NCBI RefSeq assembly: GCF_009697225.1
Contig: NZ_WIND01000002.1
Span: forward strand, 62,001-126,000
Direction of reading: 5' to 3'
DNA: 64,000 nucleotides
DNA from: Halovulum marinum
GTDB lineage: Bacteria; Pseudomonadota; Alphaproteobacteria; Rhodobacterales; Rhodobacteraceae
Made by a program: the position numbers and the translations under genes. Below are positions 34,987 to 44,335 of this stretch, in pieces (the stretch's first letter is position 1; each line of letters begins with the position of its first letter). A model generated the notes under the pieces. That model was not told the DNA's origin and did no database searches. It saw only the letters and a list, made by a program, of their open reading frames with translations.

Positions 34987-36116
34987 GCCCGGCCCTCGCG
35001 CACATAGCCGTACAGCCGGTTCAGCGCCGCGGACGCCACGGCCCGGTCCTCGGCCGGGCGGCCGTCGTCCTGCGCCTCGGCCAGCAGGTCGTCGGCGGCC
35101 ATGCGCAACGCGCCGGCACGGTCGATCGCGTCGAGATCGTCGGCCCGGTATTCCGTCGCCAGCGCGCTGGCGTCCAGCTGGAACTGTGCGAAATCCGGCG
35201 CCACCGCATCGGCGGCGTCGGCCATAGCGGCCTGTTCGGCCAGGCTTGCGCGGCCGGCGGCGCGCACGCGCAGCAGCATGTCGCGGCGCCCGGCGGTGTC
35301 GGCGGGCAGCAGCGACCGCAGCGCCTGCGCCGCGTCGTGACCGGGGGTCAGCGGCAGCGGCAGCTCTTCCCAGTGAAAGCCGCCGGTCTCGACCGGAACG
35401 ACGGCCGGCGGGTCTCCGGGCCGGCCCAAGGTGACGGCCAGGCAGACGCCGCGGCCGCGATGCTTGTAGCCGTCGCGCTCGGGCGCGCCGGGGTAGAAGG
35501 TGCGCGGGCCGACCTGCACCATGCCGTGCCAGTCGCCCAGCGCCAGGTAGTCCAGCCGGGCGGTGGCGGCGCGGTCGGGGGGGATCCCGTCGCGGGTGTC
35601 GTTGTCGCCGAAATTCTGCACCGGACCATGGGCAAGGCCGATGCGCAGCGACGCCGGATCGCCCTCGTCCGCGGCGAACCAGTCGGTCAGGTCGCGGCCC
35701 GGATAGCGGCGGGTCGGCGGGGCGGGCAGCAGGCGGATGCCTGGGGCGACGGCGACCGGCTCGGCGCTCAGCAGCGGGCGCACGTTGCCGGGGGCGTGGT
35801 CGGCGATCCGGGACCACAACGCCTCGGCCGCCAGGCTGTCGTGGTTGCCGGGCAGCAGCCACCAGGTCAGCGCGGCGTCGGCGCCCATGGCGGCCAGCGC
35901 CTGGCGCCAGACCGGATCCGACGGGGTTTCGGTGTCGAAGATGTCGCCCGCCACCAGGACATGCGCCGCGCCGTGGTCGCGGGCGGCGTGCGCGATACGC
36001 GCCAGCACCGCGTGCCGGGCCTCGGCCAGCCTGCCGCGCAGGTGCTCGTCCGGCAGGGTGGAATAGCGTTTGCCCAGATGCAGGTCGGCGGTGTGGATGA
36101 ATCGGAAGTCGGTCAA
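34983..36116 (-). CDS. SbcD/YhaO-like DNA repair exonuclease, TTG start
   Basis: The 377-residue calcineurin-like phosphoesterase has the metal motifs HTADLHLGKR, VAGDIFDTETP, LLPGNHDS, GLAHGPV and LGDWHG in the order seen in SbcD and Mre11. The C-terminal third is alpha-helical and likely contacts the ATPase partner encoded by the next gene. The start appears to be TTG at 36116, seven bases after GAGGG; there is no ATG nearby. It is immediately upstream of and overlapping the YhaN-like gene. Confidence 0.88.
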   Translation of the reverse strand: MTDFRFIHTADLHLGKRYSTLPDEHLRGRLAEARHAVLARIAHAARDHGAAHVLVAGDIFDTETPSDPVWRQALAAMGADAALTWWLLPGNHDSLAAEALWSRIADHAPGNVRPLLSAEPVAVAPGIRLLPAPPTRRYPGRDLTDWFAADEGDPASLRIGLAHGPVQNFGDNDTRDGIPPDRAATARLDYLALGDWHGMVQVGPRTFYPGAPERDGYKHRGRGVCLAVTLGRPGDPPAVVPVETGGFHWEELPLPLTPGHDAAQALRSLLPADTAGRRDMLLRVRAAGRASLAEQAAMADAADAVAPDFAQFQLDASALATEYRADDLDAIDRAGALRMAADDLLAEAQDDGRPAEDRAVASAALNRLYGYVREGRA

Positions 36117-36193
36117 TGCGCGGCCCTCGGTCGGTCTGCCTCAGGGATGAAACAGCGGCCGGCGGGGATCAAGCGGAAGTTGTCGCCACATTC

Positions 36194-37969
36194 CTAGAGC
36201 GGCCAGAACGTCAGGATCGCCGGGATGCCGACCGCCAGCACCAGCAGTTCGAGCGGCAGCCCCACCCGCCAGTAATCGCCGAAGCGATAGCCGCCGGGGC
36301 CCATGATGATGGTGTTGTTCTTGTGCCCGATCGGCGTCAGGAAGGCGCAGGAGGCGGCGACCGCGACACCCATCAGATAGGCGTCGGGGTTGGCGTCGGT
36401 GGATTGCGCGATCTGCAGCGCCACCGGCGCGGCGATCAGCGCGGTGGCGACGTTGTTCAGGAAATCCGACAGCGTCATGGTCACCGCCATCAGCGCCAGC
36501 ATCGTCACCCAGGCGGGCGCGTTGCCGGTCAGGTCCAGGATCGCGCCGGCGACCAGCTGCGCGCCGCCGGTTTCCTCGAATGCGGTGCCCAGAGGGATCA
36601 GGCTGGCCAGAAGGACGATCACCTTCCACTCGACCGCCTCGTAGACCTCGGTGCCGCCGACCAGGCCGATGGCGCAGTAGAAGGCCGCGCAGGCGCCCAG
36701 CGCCACCGGCAGATAAACCAGCCCCAGCGCCGCCGCCGCGATCGCCAGCGCGAACGCGCCGATCGCCAGCGGCGCCTTGCGGCGCTGCACCAGACTGGTG
36801 CGCCGACCCTCGAGCGGCAGCACGCCCAGCCAGTTCATCGCCGCCAACAGCCGCTCGGGCGTGCCCAGCAGCAACAGCACGTCGCCGGGGCGAATGCGCA
36901 GCAGGCGCACCCGCTCGCGGAACCGGCGCCCGCTGCGCCCGACGCCCAGCAGCGTCACCGAATGGCGCATCAGCAGGCTGAGGCCGCGGGCGGTGCGGCC
37001 GGCGATGCGCGCGCCCTCGGGGACGATCGCCTCGGTCAGCGTCAGGCTGCCGCCGCGCAGGCCGCCGTCGTGCTTTTCCGATCCGACGAATTCCAGGTCG
37101 GCCTTGCCCATGAACGTCTCGATCGCGTCGGGGGCGCCCTCGACCACCAGGAAGTCGCCGGCCTGGATCGACTGCAGGCGGGAGAAGCCGGGCAGGCGTC
37201 TGCCGCGGCGCACGAGGCCGATCAGGTTGATGTCGTGTTCTTCGGCGATCGGATACAAATCGCCCAGCGGCTGGCCCACCGTCTGCGAGTCCTCGCCGAT
37301 GCGCAGCTCGGCCAGATAGATGGTCTTCTCGAACTCCTCGGCGCCGATCGCCATGCCGACCCGGCCGGGCAGCAGCCGCCAGCCCAGCGCCGCGACATAG
37401 ACGACACCGGCCAGCGCCACGGCCAGGCCCACCGGCGAGAAGTCGAACATGGTGAAGGCGTCGCCCAGCGCGTCCTCGCGATACTGCGCGATGACGATGT
37501 TCGGCGGCGTGCCGATCAGGGTGACCATGCCGCCCAGGATGGTGCCGAAGGACAGCGGCATCAGCGTGCGGCCGACGGTGCGCCCCGCCTTCTTCGCCGC
37601 CTCGATGTCCAGCGGCATCAGCAGCGCCAGCGCGGCGACGTTGTTGATCATCGCCGACAGCGCCGCGCCGGACGAGGCCATGATGCCGATATGCGCCGGC
37701 ACCGGCCGCCCTGCGGACAGCAGCCGCGCGGCCGCCAGTTCGATCGCCCCCGAATTCTGCAGCCCGCGGCTGACCACCAGCACCAGCGCGATGATGACCA
37801 CCGCCGGGTGGCCGAAACCGGCGAACACCTGGTCCTGCGGCACCAGACCCGCGACCGCGGCGACGATCAGCCCGGCAAACGCCACGAGGTCATAGCGAAC
37901 CCGGCCCCAGATCAGCAGCGCGAAGACGACGCCGAACAGCGCAAAGAGGTATCCCTGATCCTGGGTCAT
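36194..37969 (-). CDS. SLC13-type permease with TrkA-C domains
   Basis: The 591-residue protein has two blocks of membrane helices (residues 5-195 and 400-591) around a cytoplasmic insert with two TrkA-C/RCK-C-like domains (AELRIGEDSQTVGQPL; AIVPEGARIAGRT). Family motifs NNVAALALLMP and TLIGTPPNIVI in the first half and FLNNVATALI with TPIGHKNNTIIMGPGGY in the second match the DASS/SLC13 transporters of anions such as sulfate or dicarboxylates. TrkA-C-bearing members are often proposed to carry sulfate or other small anions. The substrate is not readable. It stands alone downstream of the SbcD gene's opposite end. Confidence 0.88.
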   Translation of the reverse strand: MTQDQGYLFALFGVVFALLIWGRVRYDLVAFAGLIVAAVAGLVPQDQVFAGFGHPAVVIIALVLVVSRGLQNSGAIELAAARLLSAGRPVPAHIGIMASSGAALSAMINNVAALALLMPLDIEAAKKAGRTVGRTLMPLSFGTILGGMVTLIGTPPNIVIAQYREDALGDAFTMFDFSPVGLAVALAGVVYVAALGWRLLPGRVGMAIGAEEFEKTIYLAELRIGEDSQTVGQPLGDLYPIAEEHDINLIGLVRRGRRLPGFSRLQSIQAGDFLVVEGAPDAIETFMGKADLEFVGSEKHDGGLRGGSLTLTEAIVPEGARIAGRTARGLSLLMRHSVTLLGVGRSGRRFRERVRLLRIRPGDVLLLLGTPERLLAAMNWLGVLPLEGRRTSLVQRRKAPLAIGAFALAIAAAALGLVYLPVALGACAAFYCAIGLVGGTEVYEAVEWKVIVLLASLIPLGTAFEETGGAQLVAGAILDLTGNAPAWVTMLALMAVTMTLSDFLNNVATALIAAPVALQIAQSTDANPDAYLMGVAVAASCAFLTPIGHKNNTIIMGPGGYRFGDYWRVGLPLELLVLAVGIPAILTFWPL

Positions 37970-38060
37970 GTATGGCGGGCCTCGGCGGGGTGACGGTCGG
38001 TGACGGGCCCAGCATAGGCACGCGTGCGGTCCGGATACACCCCCGGCGCGCGCTCAGCCG

Positions 38061-40250
38061 TCAGCCGGGCGACAGCGCGTCCGCGGCGCCTGTCCCGGTC
38101 ACGTGGCGCAGCAGCGCCTGCGCGTCCAGCGGGCGGCCGAACGCATAGCCCTGCAGGATATCGCAGCCCAGTTCGGCGGCGCGGCGGGCATGTTCCAGCG
38201 TCTCGACGCCCTCGGCGATCACCTCGATGTCGAGGCAGCGGCCGATCTGCACGATGGCGTGGGCCAGGGTCGCCTTGGTCATCTCGTCGAGAATCGGCGC
38301 GATGAACGTGCGGTCGATCTTCAGGATGTCGGGCGCGAGGCTGAGCAGGCCCTGAATCGAGGCGTGGCCGGTGCCGAAATCGTCGATGGCGATCTTGGTG
38401 CCCATCTCGCTCAGCTGGTCGCAGGTCCAGCGCACGACATCGTTGGTATCGTCCAGATAGATCGATTCGAGGATCTCGATGCAGAAGCGCGCCGGGTCCA
38501 CGCCGGATGCGCTGATGTCGTGCACCAGCGCCGGGTCGTGCAGCCGCTTGCTGGAGACGTTGACCGCGACCTTGGGCATGTCCAGCCCCCGCGCCTGCCA
38601 GTCCAGCATGTCGCGCGCCACGTGGCGAAAGACGATGCGGTCGATCTCCTTCACCACGCCCAGCCCGTCGGCGACGTCGAGGAACTGGTCCGGCATCAGG
38701 ATGCCGCGCTGCGGGTGGTTCCAGCGCACCAGCGCCTCGACGCCGGTCAGCGCATGGCTGCGGGCGTCGACCTGCGGCTGGTAGTGGACCACGAACTCGT
38801 CGCGCTCGCACGCGCGCAGCAGTTCGGTCGCCGTATGCTGGGTGCGCAGTGCCGAGCGGTGCATGTCCTCGGTGAAGAACGACCAGCGGCCGCGCCCTGC
38901 GGCCTTGGCGCGGTACAGCGCCATGTCGGCGCTGGCGATGATGCGGTCGGGCTCGTCCATGCCGGCGGTGGCCAGCGCCACGCCGATGCTGGCGCCGAAG
39001 TTGATCGCGTGGCCGCGCCAGCGGAACGGCGCCGAGGCGCCTTCGAGGATGCCGTCGGCCATCCGGCTGACGTCGACCGCGCTGCGGGTCAGGTCGGTCA
39101 GGATGGCAAACTCGTCGCCGCCCATGCGGGCGACGAAATCGCCGCCGCGGGTCTGGGCGCGCAGGATCTGGGCGACGTGGACCAGCAGCTCGTCCCCGGC
39201 GCCGTGGCCGAGCGTGTCGTTGACCAGCTTGAACCGGTCCAGGTCGATCAGCAGCGCGGCGAACGGCCGGTCGCGCAGCCGCATCTCGCGCAGCCGCTGC
39301 GTCAGGACCTGCGACAGGTGGCGGCGGTTGGCCAGGCCGGTCAGCGGATCGGTCAACGCCGCCTTCTCGACCAGCTCCTTCGCCTCGCGCAGGGCGGTGT
39401 TCTGCTCTTCCAGCTCGCGCGCCGAACGCTGCGCGGTCTCGGCACTGCGCGACAGCGTCCGCTGCCGCTCGCGTTCCTCGGTGGCGTCGATCGCCAGCAG
39501 GCTGAGCAGCCCGTCCGGCCCGGTGCCGTGGTGGATCTGCAGCACGCGGCCGTCCCGCATGGCGATGTCGTAGGGCTTTGCCAACTGCCGAAGCCGGGCG
39601 ACGCGCGCCTCGATCCAGGTCGAGTCCGCGTGTTCGCCCGCGGCGAAAACGTCGGCCTTGAGCGCGGTGCGCAGCAGGGCGCCGAACGCCACGCCCACCG
39701 GTGCCGCGCCCGGATCGACGCCCAGCGCGTCGAAGAACGCGCCATTCGCCGCCGCCAGCCCGAGGCCGGCATCGAACAGCGCATAGCCGTGGTGAATGTG
39801 ATCGACCGAGGCCAGCTGCGGCGGCGCGGGGCCGGGGACGCGCGGCGCGGCGTTCAGCATCTGTTCGGCGGATTTCTCGCGGCTGACGTCGGCGATGTAG
39901 CAGATCCACCAGCTACCGCCCTCGTCGCCCAGCTGGATCGGCGCCCAGGTCATCCGCTGCCACAGGGTGCGGCCGTCCTTGGAGTTGTTGCGAAGCTCGA
40001 CCGAGAAATATTCCCAGTTCATCAACTTCTCGATGATCTTCAGGTGTTCGCCCTGATCCACGTCCGGGCCGGCCAGGACGCTGGCGCGGCAGCCGGCCAG
40101 CTCGGACCGGGAAAAGCCGGTCAGCCGGGTGAACGCCGGGTTGCACCAGACAAAGTGCATCACTGCGCCATCGGCCGGATCGGCCTTGGCGACGGCGATG
40201 GCCTCCCGGCTCCGGTCGGCGACATGGGCGAACAGCGCGTCGAGGGTCAT
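38061..40250 (-). CDS. PAS-GGDEF-EAL cyclic-di-GMP turnover protein
   Basis: The 729-residue protein has an N-terminal PAS domain (FVWCNPAFTRLTGFSRSEL, about residues 20-140) and a second PAS-like region (GYALFDAGLGLAAANGAFF). These are followed by a GGDEF domain with intact ARMGGDEFAIL and an EAL domain with GVEALVRWN, AIDDFGTGHAS and AEGVETLEHA. Both catalytic halves appear complete, so it may make and degrade c-di-GMP depending on its sensor. The PAS resembles LOV domains but lacks the photoactive cysteine in the expected place. No membrane helix is seen. The start is 43 bases after the last gene of the nickel-pincer operon on the same strand. Confidence 0.92.
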   Translation of the reverse strand: MTLDALFAHVADRSREAIAVAKADPADGAVMHFVWCNPAFTRLTGFSRSELAGCRASVLAGPDVDQGEHLKIIEKLMNWEYFSVELRNNSKDGRTLWQRMTWAPIQLGDEGGSWWICYIADVSREKSAEQMLNAAPRVPGPAPPQLASVDHIHHGYALFDAGLGLAAANGAFFDALGVDPGAAPVGVAFGALLRTALKADVFAAGEHADSTWIEARVARLRQLAKPYDIAMRDGRVLQIHHGTGPDGLLSLLAIDATEERERQRTLSRSAETAQRSARELEEQNTALREAKELVEKAALTDPLTGLANRRHLSQVLTQRLREMRLRDRPFAALLIDLDRFKLVNDTLGHGAGDELLVHVAQILRAQTRGGDFVARMGGDEFAILTDLTRSAVDVSRMADGILEGASAPFRWRGHAINFGASIGVALATAGMDEPDRIIASADMALYRAKAAGRGRWSFFTEDMHRSALRTQHTATELLRACERDEFVVHYQPQVDARSHALTGVEALVRWNHPQRGILMPDQFLDVADGLGVVKEIDRIVFRHVARDMLDWQARGLDMPKVAVNVSSKRLHDPALVHDISASGVDPARFCIEILESIYLDDTNDVVRWTCDQLSEMGTKIAIDDFGTGHASIQGLLSLAPDILKIDRTFIAPILDEMTKATLAHAIVQIGRCLDIEVIAEGVETLEHARRAAELGCDILQGYAFGRPLDAQALLRHVTGTGAADALSPG

Positions 40251-40293
40251 GCGCTTCGTTTCGCAGCAACACGTGAAGGCGCGGTTTACGCTG

Positions 40294-41730
40294 TCACGCG
40301 GGCTGCGATTCGGGCCGGGCCACCAGCTGCCCGATCGCGTGCAGCTTCGGGTCGGAAAGATAGCAGTACCGGTTGACGTGGACGGCGCCGTCCGCGCCCG
40401 CGGCGACCGCCCGGAACCGGCGCACGACGTCTTCGAGCGGGCCGTAGCCATGGGTGATGCCGCAGGCCTGCGTGCCCTGCGGAACCTGCGCGCGCGCGGC
40501 CCGCATCTTGGCGGTCAGATCGCTGTCGGCGGCGGCGTGGGGTTCGTCGGGGGCGGGATAGCGGATCGCGTCCGGATCGCGCGGCGCATCGGGCGACAGC
40601 GCCAGCAGCCGCGACAGCGCGCGCGCCACCGCCCTTGGGTCTAGATCGGCGCGCAAGGTCAGCGCGGCAAGGTAGTCGGCCTCGATCATCGGCCAGTGCA
40701 TCGTGTAGAACTTCACCCCGACGACGTCGGCGTGGGCGCCGGCGCGGGTCAGATCGAAACCGGTGGCCAGATTCAGCGGCGGCGGAAAGCACTGCAGGAA
40801 CAGCCGCTTGGTGCCGCCGCTTGCCTCGGCCACGGTCTGGCGCAGGAAGGCGGCGTAGTCCTCGACGATCGCGGTGCGGAACGCCAGCAGGTCCTCGAGC
40901 ACCGGGCAGCACGCCAGCAGGCTCGCGCGGAAACTGCCGAAGCTGCCGACGTCGATCCGGGCCGTACGGGCCGAGCCGTCGGACAGCTTCGTCAGAAGTT
41001 CGAGCGTGCCCCGGCGCAGCGCCTCGAAATCCAGGCCGAGCCCGGCGGCGAAGCGCGCGGTGGCCGGGTTGAAGTCGAAGAACAGCGCGTCGAAATGGTA
41101 GACCGGGTACTCGGGCCAGTCGAACTTGAAGCCGCCGACCTGCGGATAGGCGCGGCAGAGGTCGGTGACGAAGGCGCGGACATAGGCGCGCAGGCCGGGG
41201 GCTGCCAGCGAGGCGTTGTTGTCGACGCGCCCACGCAGGGCGCTGCCGTCGGGCCGCAGGCATTCGTCGCCGGGCGCGGGGCCGCCGAACTGCACCCGGT
41301 GGCAGGGCGGAATCGCCGCCTGGATCTGCAGCCACGTGTCCAGTCCGCGGTCGGCGGCGGCGGTCAGGAACGCGCCCACCTGCGCGCCCTCGGCCTCGGT
41401 CAGCGCATCCGGCGCGGGCGGCCGGTACGCCGAACTCTCGTAAAGTCCGGCGTCCGGCGTGAAGCTGGGCGAGGTCGTCATCCAGATCTCGGGCTCGCCG
41501 AACAGCGGCCGGTCGAGCAGGCGCTGCCGCCCCGCGCCTCCGTCGGCGGGGGGCTCGCGGTGGCCGGTGCCCTCGGCGGCCCGGGCGACGACATAGGGCG
41601 AGGTGGTGACGCTGGTCGCGCGGGCCAGATCCGTCAGCTGCGAAAGGATCCGCTGCACCCCGTCCGACTGGACGTATTCGGGCATCACGGTGATGCCCAG
41701 CTCGGTCACGCGTCGCGGGCCTTCGGTCAT
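40294..41730 (-). CDS. Unrecognised 478-residue protein, possible TIM barrel
   Basis: I do not recognise this family. Alternating beta/alpha segments such as LGITVMPEYVQSDGVQRIL, GGFKFDWPEYPVYHF and VVGVKFYTMHWPMIEADYL suggest a TIM-barrel-like fold of the sort seen in sugar hydrolases or aldolases; acidic and tryptophan residues sit where such enzymes bind substrate. There is no signal peptide. A good AAAGGAG ribosome-binding site precedes the ATG. It is the last gene of the 13-gene operon, 24 bases after larB, so a role in the same pathway is likely but unknown. Confidence 0.75.
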   Translation of the reverse strand: MTEGPRRVTELGITVMPEYVQSDGVQRILSQLTDLARATSVTTSPYVVARAAEGTGHREPPADGGAGRQRLLDRPLFGEPEIWMTTSPSFTPDAGLYESSAYRPPAPDALTEAEGAQVGAFLTAAADRGLDTWLQIQAAIPPCHRVQFGGPAPGDECLRPDGSALRGRVDNNASLAAPGLRAYVRAFVTDLCRAYPQVGGFKFDWPEYPVYHFDALFFDFNPATARFAAGLGLDFEALRRGTLELLTKLSDGSARTARIDVGSFGSFRASLLACCPVLEDLLAFRTAIVEDYAAFLRQTVAEASGGTKRLFLQCFPPPLNLATGFDLTRAGAHADVVGVKFYTMHWPMIEADYLAALTLRADLDPRAVARALSRLLALSPDAPRDPDAIRYPAPDEPHAAADSDLTAKMRAARAQVPQGTQACGITHGYGPLEDVVRRFRAVAAGADGAVHVNRYCYLSDPKLHAIGQLVARPESQPA

Positions 41731-41754
41731 GCGGTCTCCTTTCGGCGGGGCGCG

Positions 41755-42399
41755 TCAGCCTCCCGCCAGCTTCATCATCCTTATCGCCGCGCAGGCGGCG
41801 CCGAAGCCGTTGCCGATGTTCACCACCGTCAGCCCCTGCGCGCAGGATCCGAGCGCGGCATCGAGCGCCAGCCGCCCTTCGGCGCTGACGCCGTAGCCGT
41901 GCGGGGCCGGCACCGCGATCACCGGGGCCGACACCAGTCCGGCAAGCACGCTGAACAGCGCGCCTTCCATGCCGGCGACGGCGATCAGCACGCGGTGGCG
42001 GCGCAGCGCCTCGACCTGCTCCAGCAGGCGCCACAACCCGGCCACGCCGACATCCGCCAGGACCGGCGCGTCGTAGCCGTGGAAGGCCAGCGTGCGCGCC
42101 GCCTCGGTGGCGATGCCGAGATCCGACGTGCCGGCGGCGACGATGCCGATGCCCGTCGCGGCCGGCGCAAGCGCGCCCAGCACCGCCGTCTGCCCGACCG
42201 GCTCGTAATCGAGCGCGTCGGCCCGCGGCAGCGCCGCCAGCCGGTCCGGCGCGAGGCGGGTCAGCAGCAGGCGGCGGCCTTCGGTCCGGGCGGTGTCGAG
42301 GATCGCGCCGATCTGGGCGTCGGTCTTGGTGGCGCAGAGCACCGCCTCGGCGGTGCCGGTGCGCGCCTCGCGCTGCCAGTCCATGCGGTGGTCGGTCAT
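41755..42399 (-). CDS. larB: Nickel-pincer cofactor biosynthesis protein LarB
   Basis: LarB carboxylates the pyridinium ring of nicotinic acid adenine dinucleotide and releases AMP, the first step of nickel-pincer nucleotide synthesis. The 214-residue protein has the AIR-carboxylase-like core: GIVAAGTSDLGIATEAA, DVGVAGLWRLL, AVAGMEGALFSVLAGL, VIAVPAPHGYG and VVNIGNGFGAA, all matching the LarB family. The ATG overlaps the larE stop by four bases. larB, larC and larE together supply the whole known pathway. Confidence 0.93.
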   Translation of the reverse strand: MTDHRMDWQREARTGTAEAVLCATKTDAQIGAILDTARTEGRRLLLTRLAPDRLAALPRADALDYEPVGQTAVLGALAPAATGIGIVAAGTSDLGIATEAARTLAFHGYDAPVLADVGVAGLWRLLEQVEALRRHRVLIAVAGMEGALFSVLAGLVSAPVIAVPAPHGYGVSAEGRLALDAALGSCAQGLTVVNIGNGFGAACAAIRMMKLAGG

Positions 42400-43187
42400 C
42401 GCGCCACCTCCCGCAGGAAGGCCGCCCCGCGGCGGTAGGCACGCACGCCAAGGAAGGGCCGCGCATCCGCGCGCGCAAGCGCCTCGGCCTCGGCCAGCGC
42501 GGCCCGTGCCGGCGCGGTGTCGAGCGTTTCGCCGTCCAGCTCGACGATCACGCCCAGATGGGTGATCCGGCAGCGCAGCGTGGCGCCGACGCCCAGCCGC
42601 TCGTGCAGCGCGCCCTCGATCCGGTCGACGAAGGCCAGATCGTCGGCGGCGATGCGGATGCCGGTCTCCACCCGGCTGGCAAGGCAGGGCTGCGCCGGCA
42701 GCTCGGCCAGATCGGGCAGGTCCAGCTCTGCGGCCAGCGCGTAGATCCCGGCCTTGCCGATCCCGGCGTCGATGTAGGGATGCACCACGCGGAATTCCTC
42801 GGCCGCCTTCAGCCCCGGGCGCACGTCGCCCAGATCGTCCACGTTCGCGCCCGAGGCGACGGTCCCGCCGGCCAGCGCCGCGACCGTCGAATACAGGTTC
42901 AGCTTGCAGAAATAGCAGCGGTTCGCCGGGTTCTCGCGGTAGCGCGGGTCGCCGAACTCGCCCGCGTCGACCAGCTCCAGCCGCCAGCCGGCGCGTTCGG
43001 CGTGGTCGCGCACCCTGGCGCTGGCGGCGGGCGGCACCGCGGGCGAGACCGCGTGCGCCATCCGCGCGCCGGGCAGGGTGCGGTGGGCGACATGGGCCAG
43101 CACCATGCTGTCGATGCCGCCGCTGACCGCGACGGTCAGGTTCGGGTGGTCGCGCAGCGCGCGCGTCAGGCGGTCGAGCAGGCTCAT
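42396..43187 (-). CDS. larE: Nickel-pincer cofactor sulfur transferase LarE
   Basis: LarE activates the carboxyl groups of the LarB product and inserts sulfur. The 263-residue PP-loop protein has VSGGIDSMVL (residues 21-30) and NRCYFCKLNL with Cys91 and Cys94, and Cys168 in AQPCLASR. Some LarE proteins sacrifice one cysteine as the sulfur donor; others hold a [4Fe-4S] cluster on three cysteines. The three cysteines here would suit the cluster type, but that is inference. Four-base overlaps join it to larC and larB. Confidence 0.93.
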   Translation of the reverse strand: MSLLDRLTRALRDHPNLTVAVSGGIDSMVLAHVAHRTLPGARMAHAVSPAVPPAASARVRDHAERAGWRLELVDAGEFGDPRYRENPANRCYFCKLNLYSTVAALAGGTVASGANVDDLGDVRPGLKAAEEFRVVHPYIDAGIGKAGIYALAAELDLPDLAELPAQPCLASRVETGIRIAADDLAFVDRIEGALHERLGVGATLRCRITHLGVIVELDGETLDTAPARAALAEAEALARADARPFLGVRAYRRGAAFLREVAR

Positions 43188-44335
43188 TGCTCTGCCCTTC
43201 GCGCCAGCGCGCGGCGCTCGGCCAGCGTGGCGCCGGCCAGATCGTCGCTTTCCGCCTTGCGGGTGTGCGCGCCGCCGGGGCGCGTCACCTGCTTGACCCG
43301 CGGCGCGCCGTGCTCGGCGGCGCGCGGCAGCAACCGCCGCCGTTCGGTCCGCAGCCGCAGCCCGATGGTCGAGGTCTGGGCGAAGCAGGCTTCGGCCACG
43401 GCGTCCGCGCACGCCGGCCGCGTCAGCAGGCGGAACCCGGTGGCGGGGCGGCCCTTCTTGCCCTGCAGCGCGACGGTGGTCAGGTCCAGCGTGCCGTCGA
43501 GCGCGCGCAGCCGGTCGGCGGCGACGGCGATCTCCTCGCCGGTCATGTCGTCGACGTCGAACTCCAGCGTACAGACGGTGTCGCCTTCGGGCGCGTCCGG
43601 CTGCGCCTCGACGATGCGGACGACAAGGACGTTGGCCAGCCCCGGCAGGTCCCTTGTGCCCGCGCCATAGCCGGTCGCGGCCAGCAGGCCGGCGGCCGGC
43701 GTGGCGGCAGCGGCGCCAAGGCCGTGCAGATGCGCGGCGATGGCGGCGCCGGTCGGCGTCACCCGCTCGCCGCCGATACCGTCGTCGTGCACCGGCAGCC
43801 CGGTCAGCATCCGGGCGGTGGCCGGGGCCGGCACCGGCAGCGGGCCATGCTGCGTGCGCACCAGCCCGCCGCCCAGCGGCAGCGGGTCCAGCGTCCAAAC
43901 CGCGTCGCCGAGCGCGTCCAGGATCCGCCCGGCCGCGACCAGGTCGGCCAGCGTGTCCCAGTCGGCGATCTCGTGGAAATGCACCTTCTCCGGCGCGATG
44001 CCGTGGACCGCGGCCTCGGCCTCGGCCAGGCGGCGCAGCATGACGCCGGCATGCTCGCGCGTGCCCGCCGGCAGCGGTGCGGCGGCGATCATCGCGGCCA
44101 GGTCGGGGTAGTGCCGCGGCGCGCGGTCGGCGGGCGGCGCGACCACGAAGCGGCTGCCGCTCAGCCCGCCCGAGATCGCCGGCTCCAGCCGGCCGTGCCC
44201 GCCGCCCGGCAGCACCGCGGCGACCGCGTCCAGCACCGGCGCGCGCAGCGCCGGCAGCGCGTCGAGCATGGCGGCGGCGAACATGTCGCCGGCAATGCCG
44301 CCCAGCGGCGTCAGGTGAATGTATCGCCCGCTCAC
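43184..44335 (-). CDS. larC: Nickel insertion protein LarC (uninterrupted form)
   Basis: LarC is the CTP-dependent cyclometallase that puts nickel into the pincer cofactor. The 383-residue protein has an N-terminal GGIAGDMFAAAMLD motif, VHFHEIADWDTLADLV, HGPLPVPAPAT, VTPTGAAIAAHL, LEFDVDDMTGEE and LQGKKGRPATGF. In Lactobacillus plantarum LarC is made by frameshifting between larC1 and larC2; here the frame is continuous. The start is GTG at 44335, overlapping the upstream gene's stop as GTGA; no ATG fits the conserved N-terminus. Confidence 0.92.
   Translation of the reverse strand: MSGRYIHLTPLGGIAGDMFAAAMLDALPALRAPVLDAVAAVLPGGGHGRLEPAISGGLSGSRFVVAPPADRAPRHYPDLAAMIAAAPLPAGTREHAGVMLRRLAEAEAAVHGIAPEKVHFHEIADWDTLADLVAAGRILDALGDAVWTLDPLPLGGGLVRTQHGPLPVPAPATARMLTGLPVHDDGIGGERVTPTGAAIAAHLHGLGAAAATPAAGLLAATGYGAGTRDLPGLANVLVVRIVEAQPDAPEGDTVCTLEFDVDDMTGEEIAVAADRLRALDGTLDLTTVALQGKKGRPATGFRLLTRPACADAVAEACFAQTSTIGLRLRTERRRLLPRAAEHGAPRVKQVTRPGGAHTRKAESDDLAGATLAERRALARRAEQ

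Noticed and set aside
39840-40250. LOV photoreceptor domain at the N-terminus of the GGDEF-EAL protein
   Set aside because: The segment resembles LOV but the cysteine does not align with the flavin-binding position; an ordinary PAS domain is the safer call.
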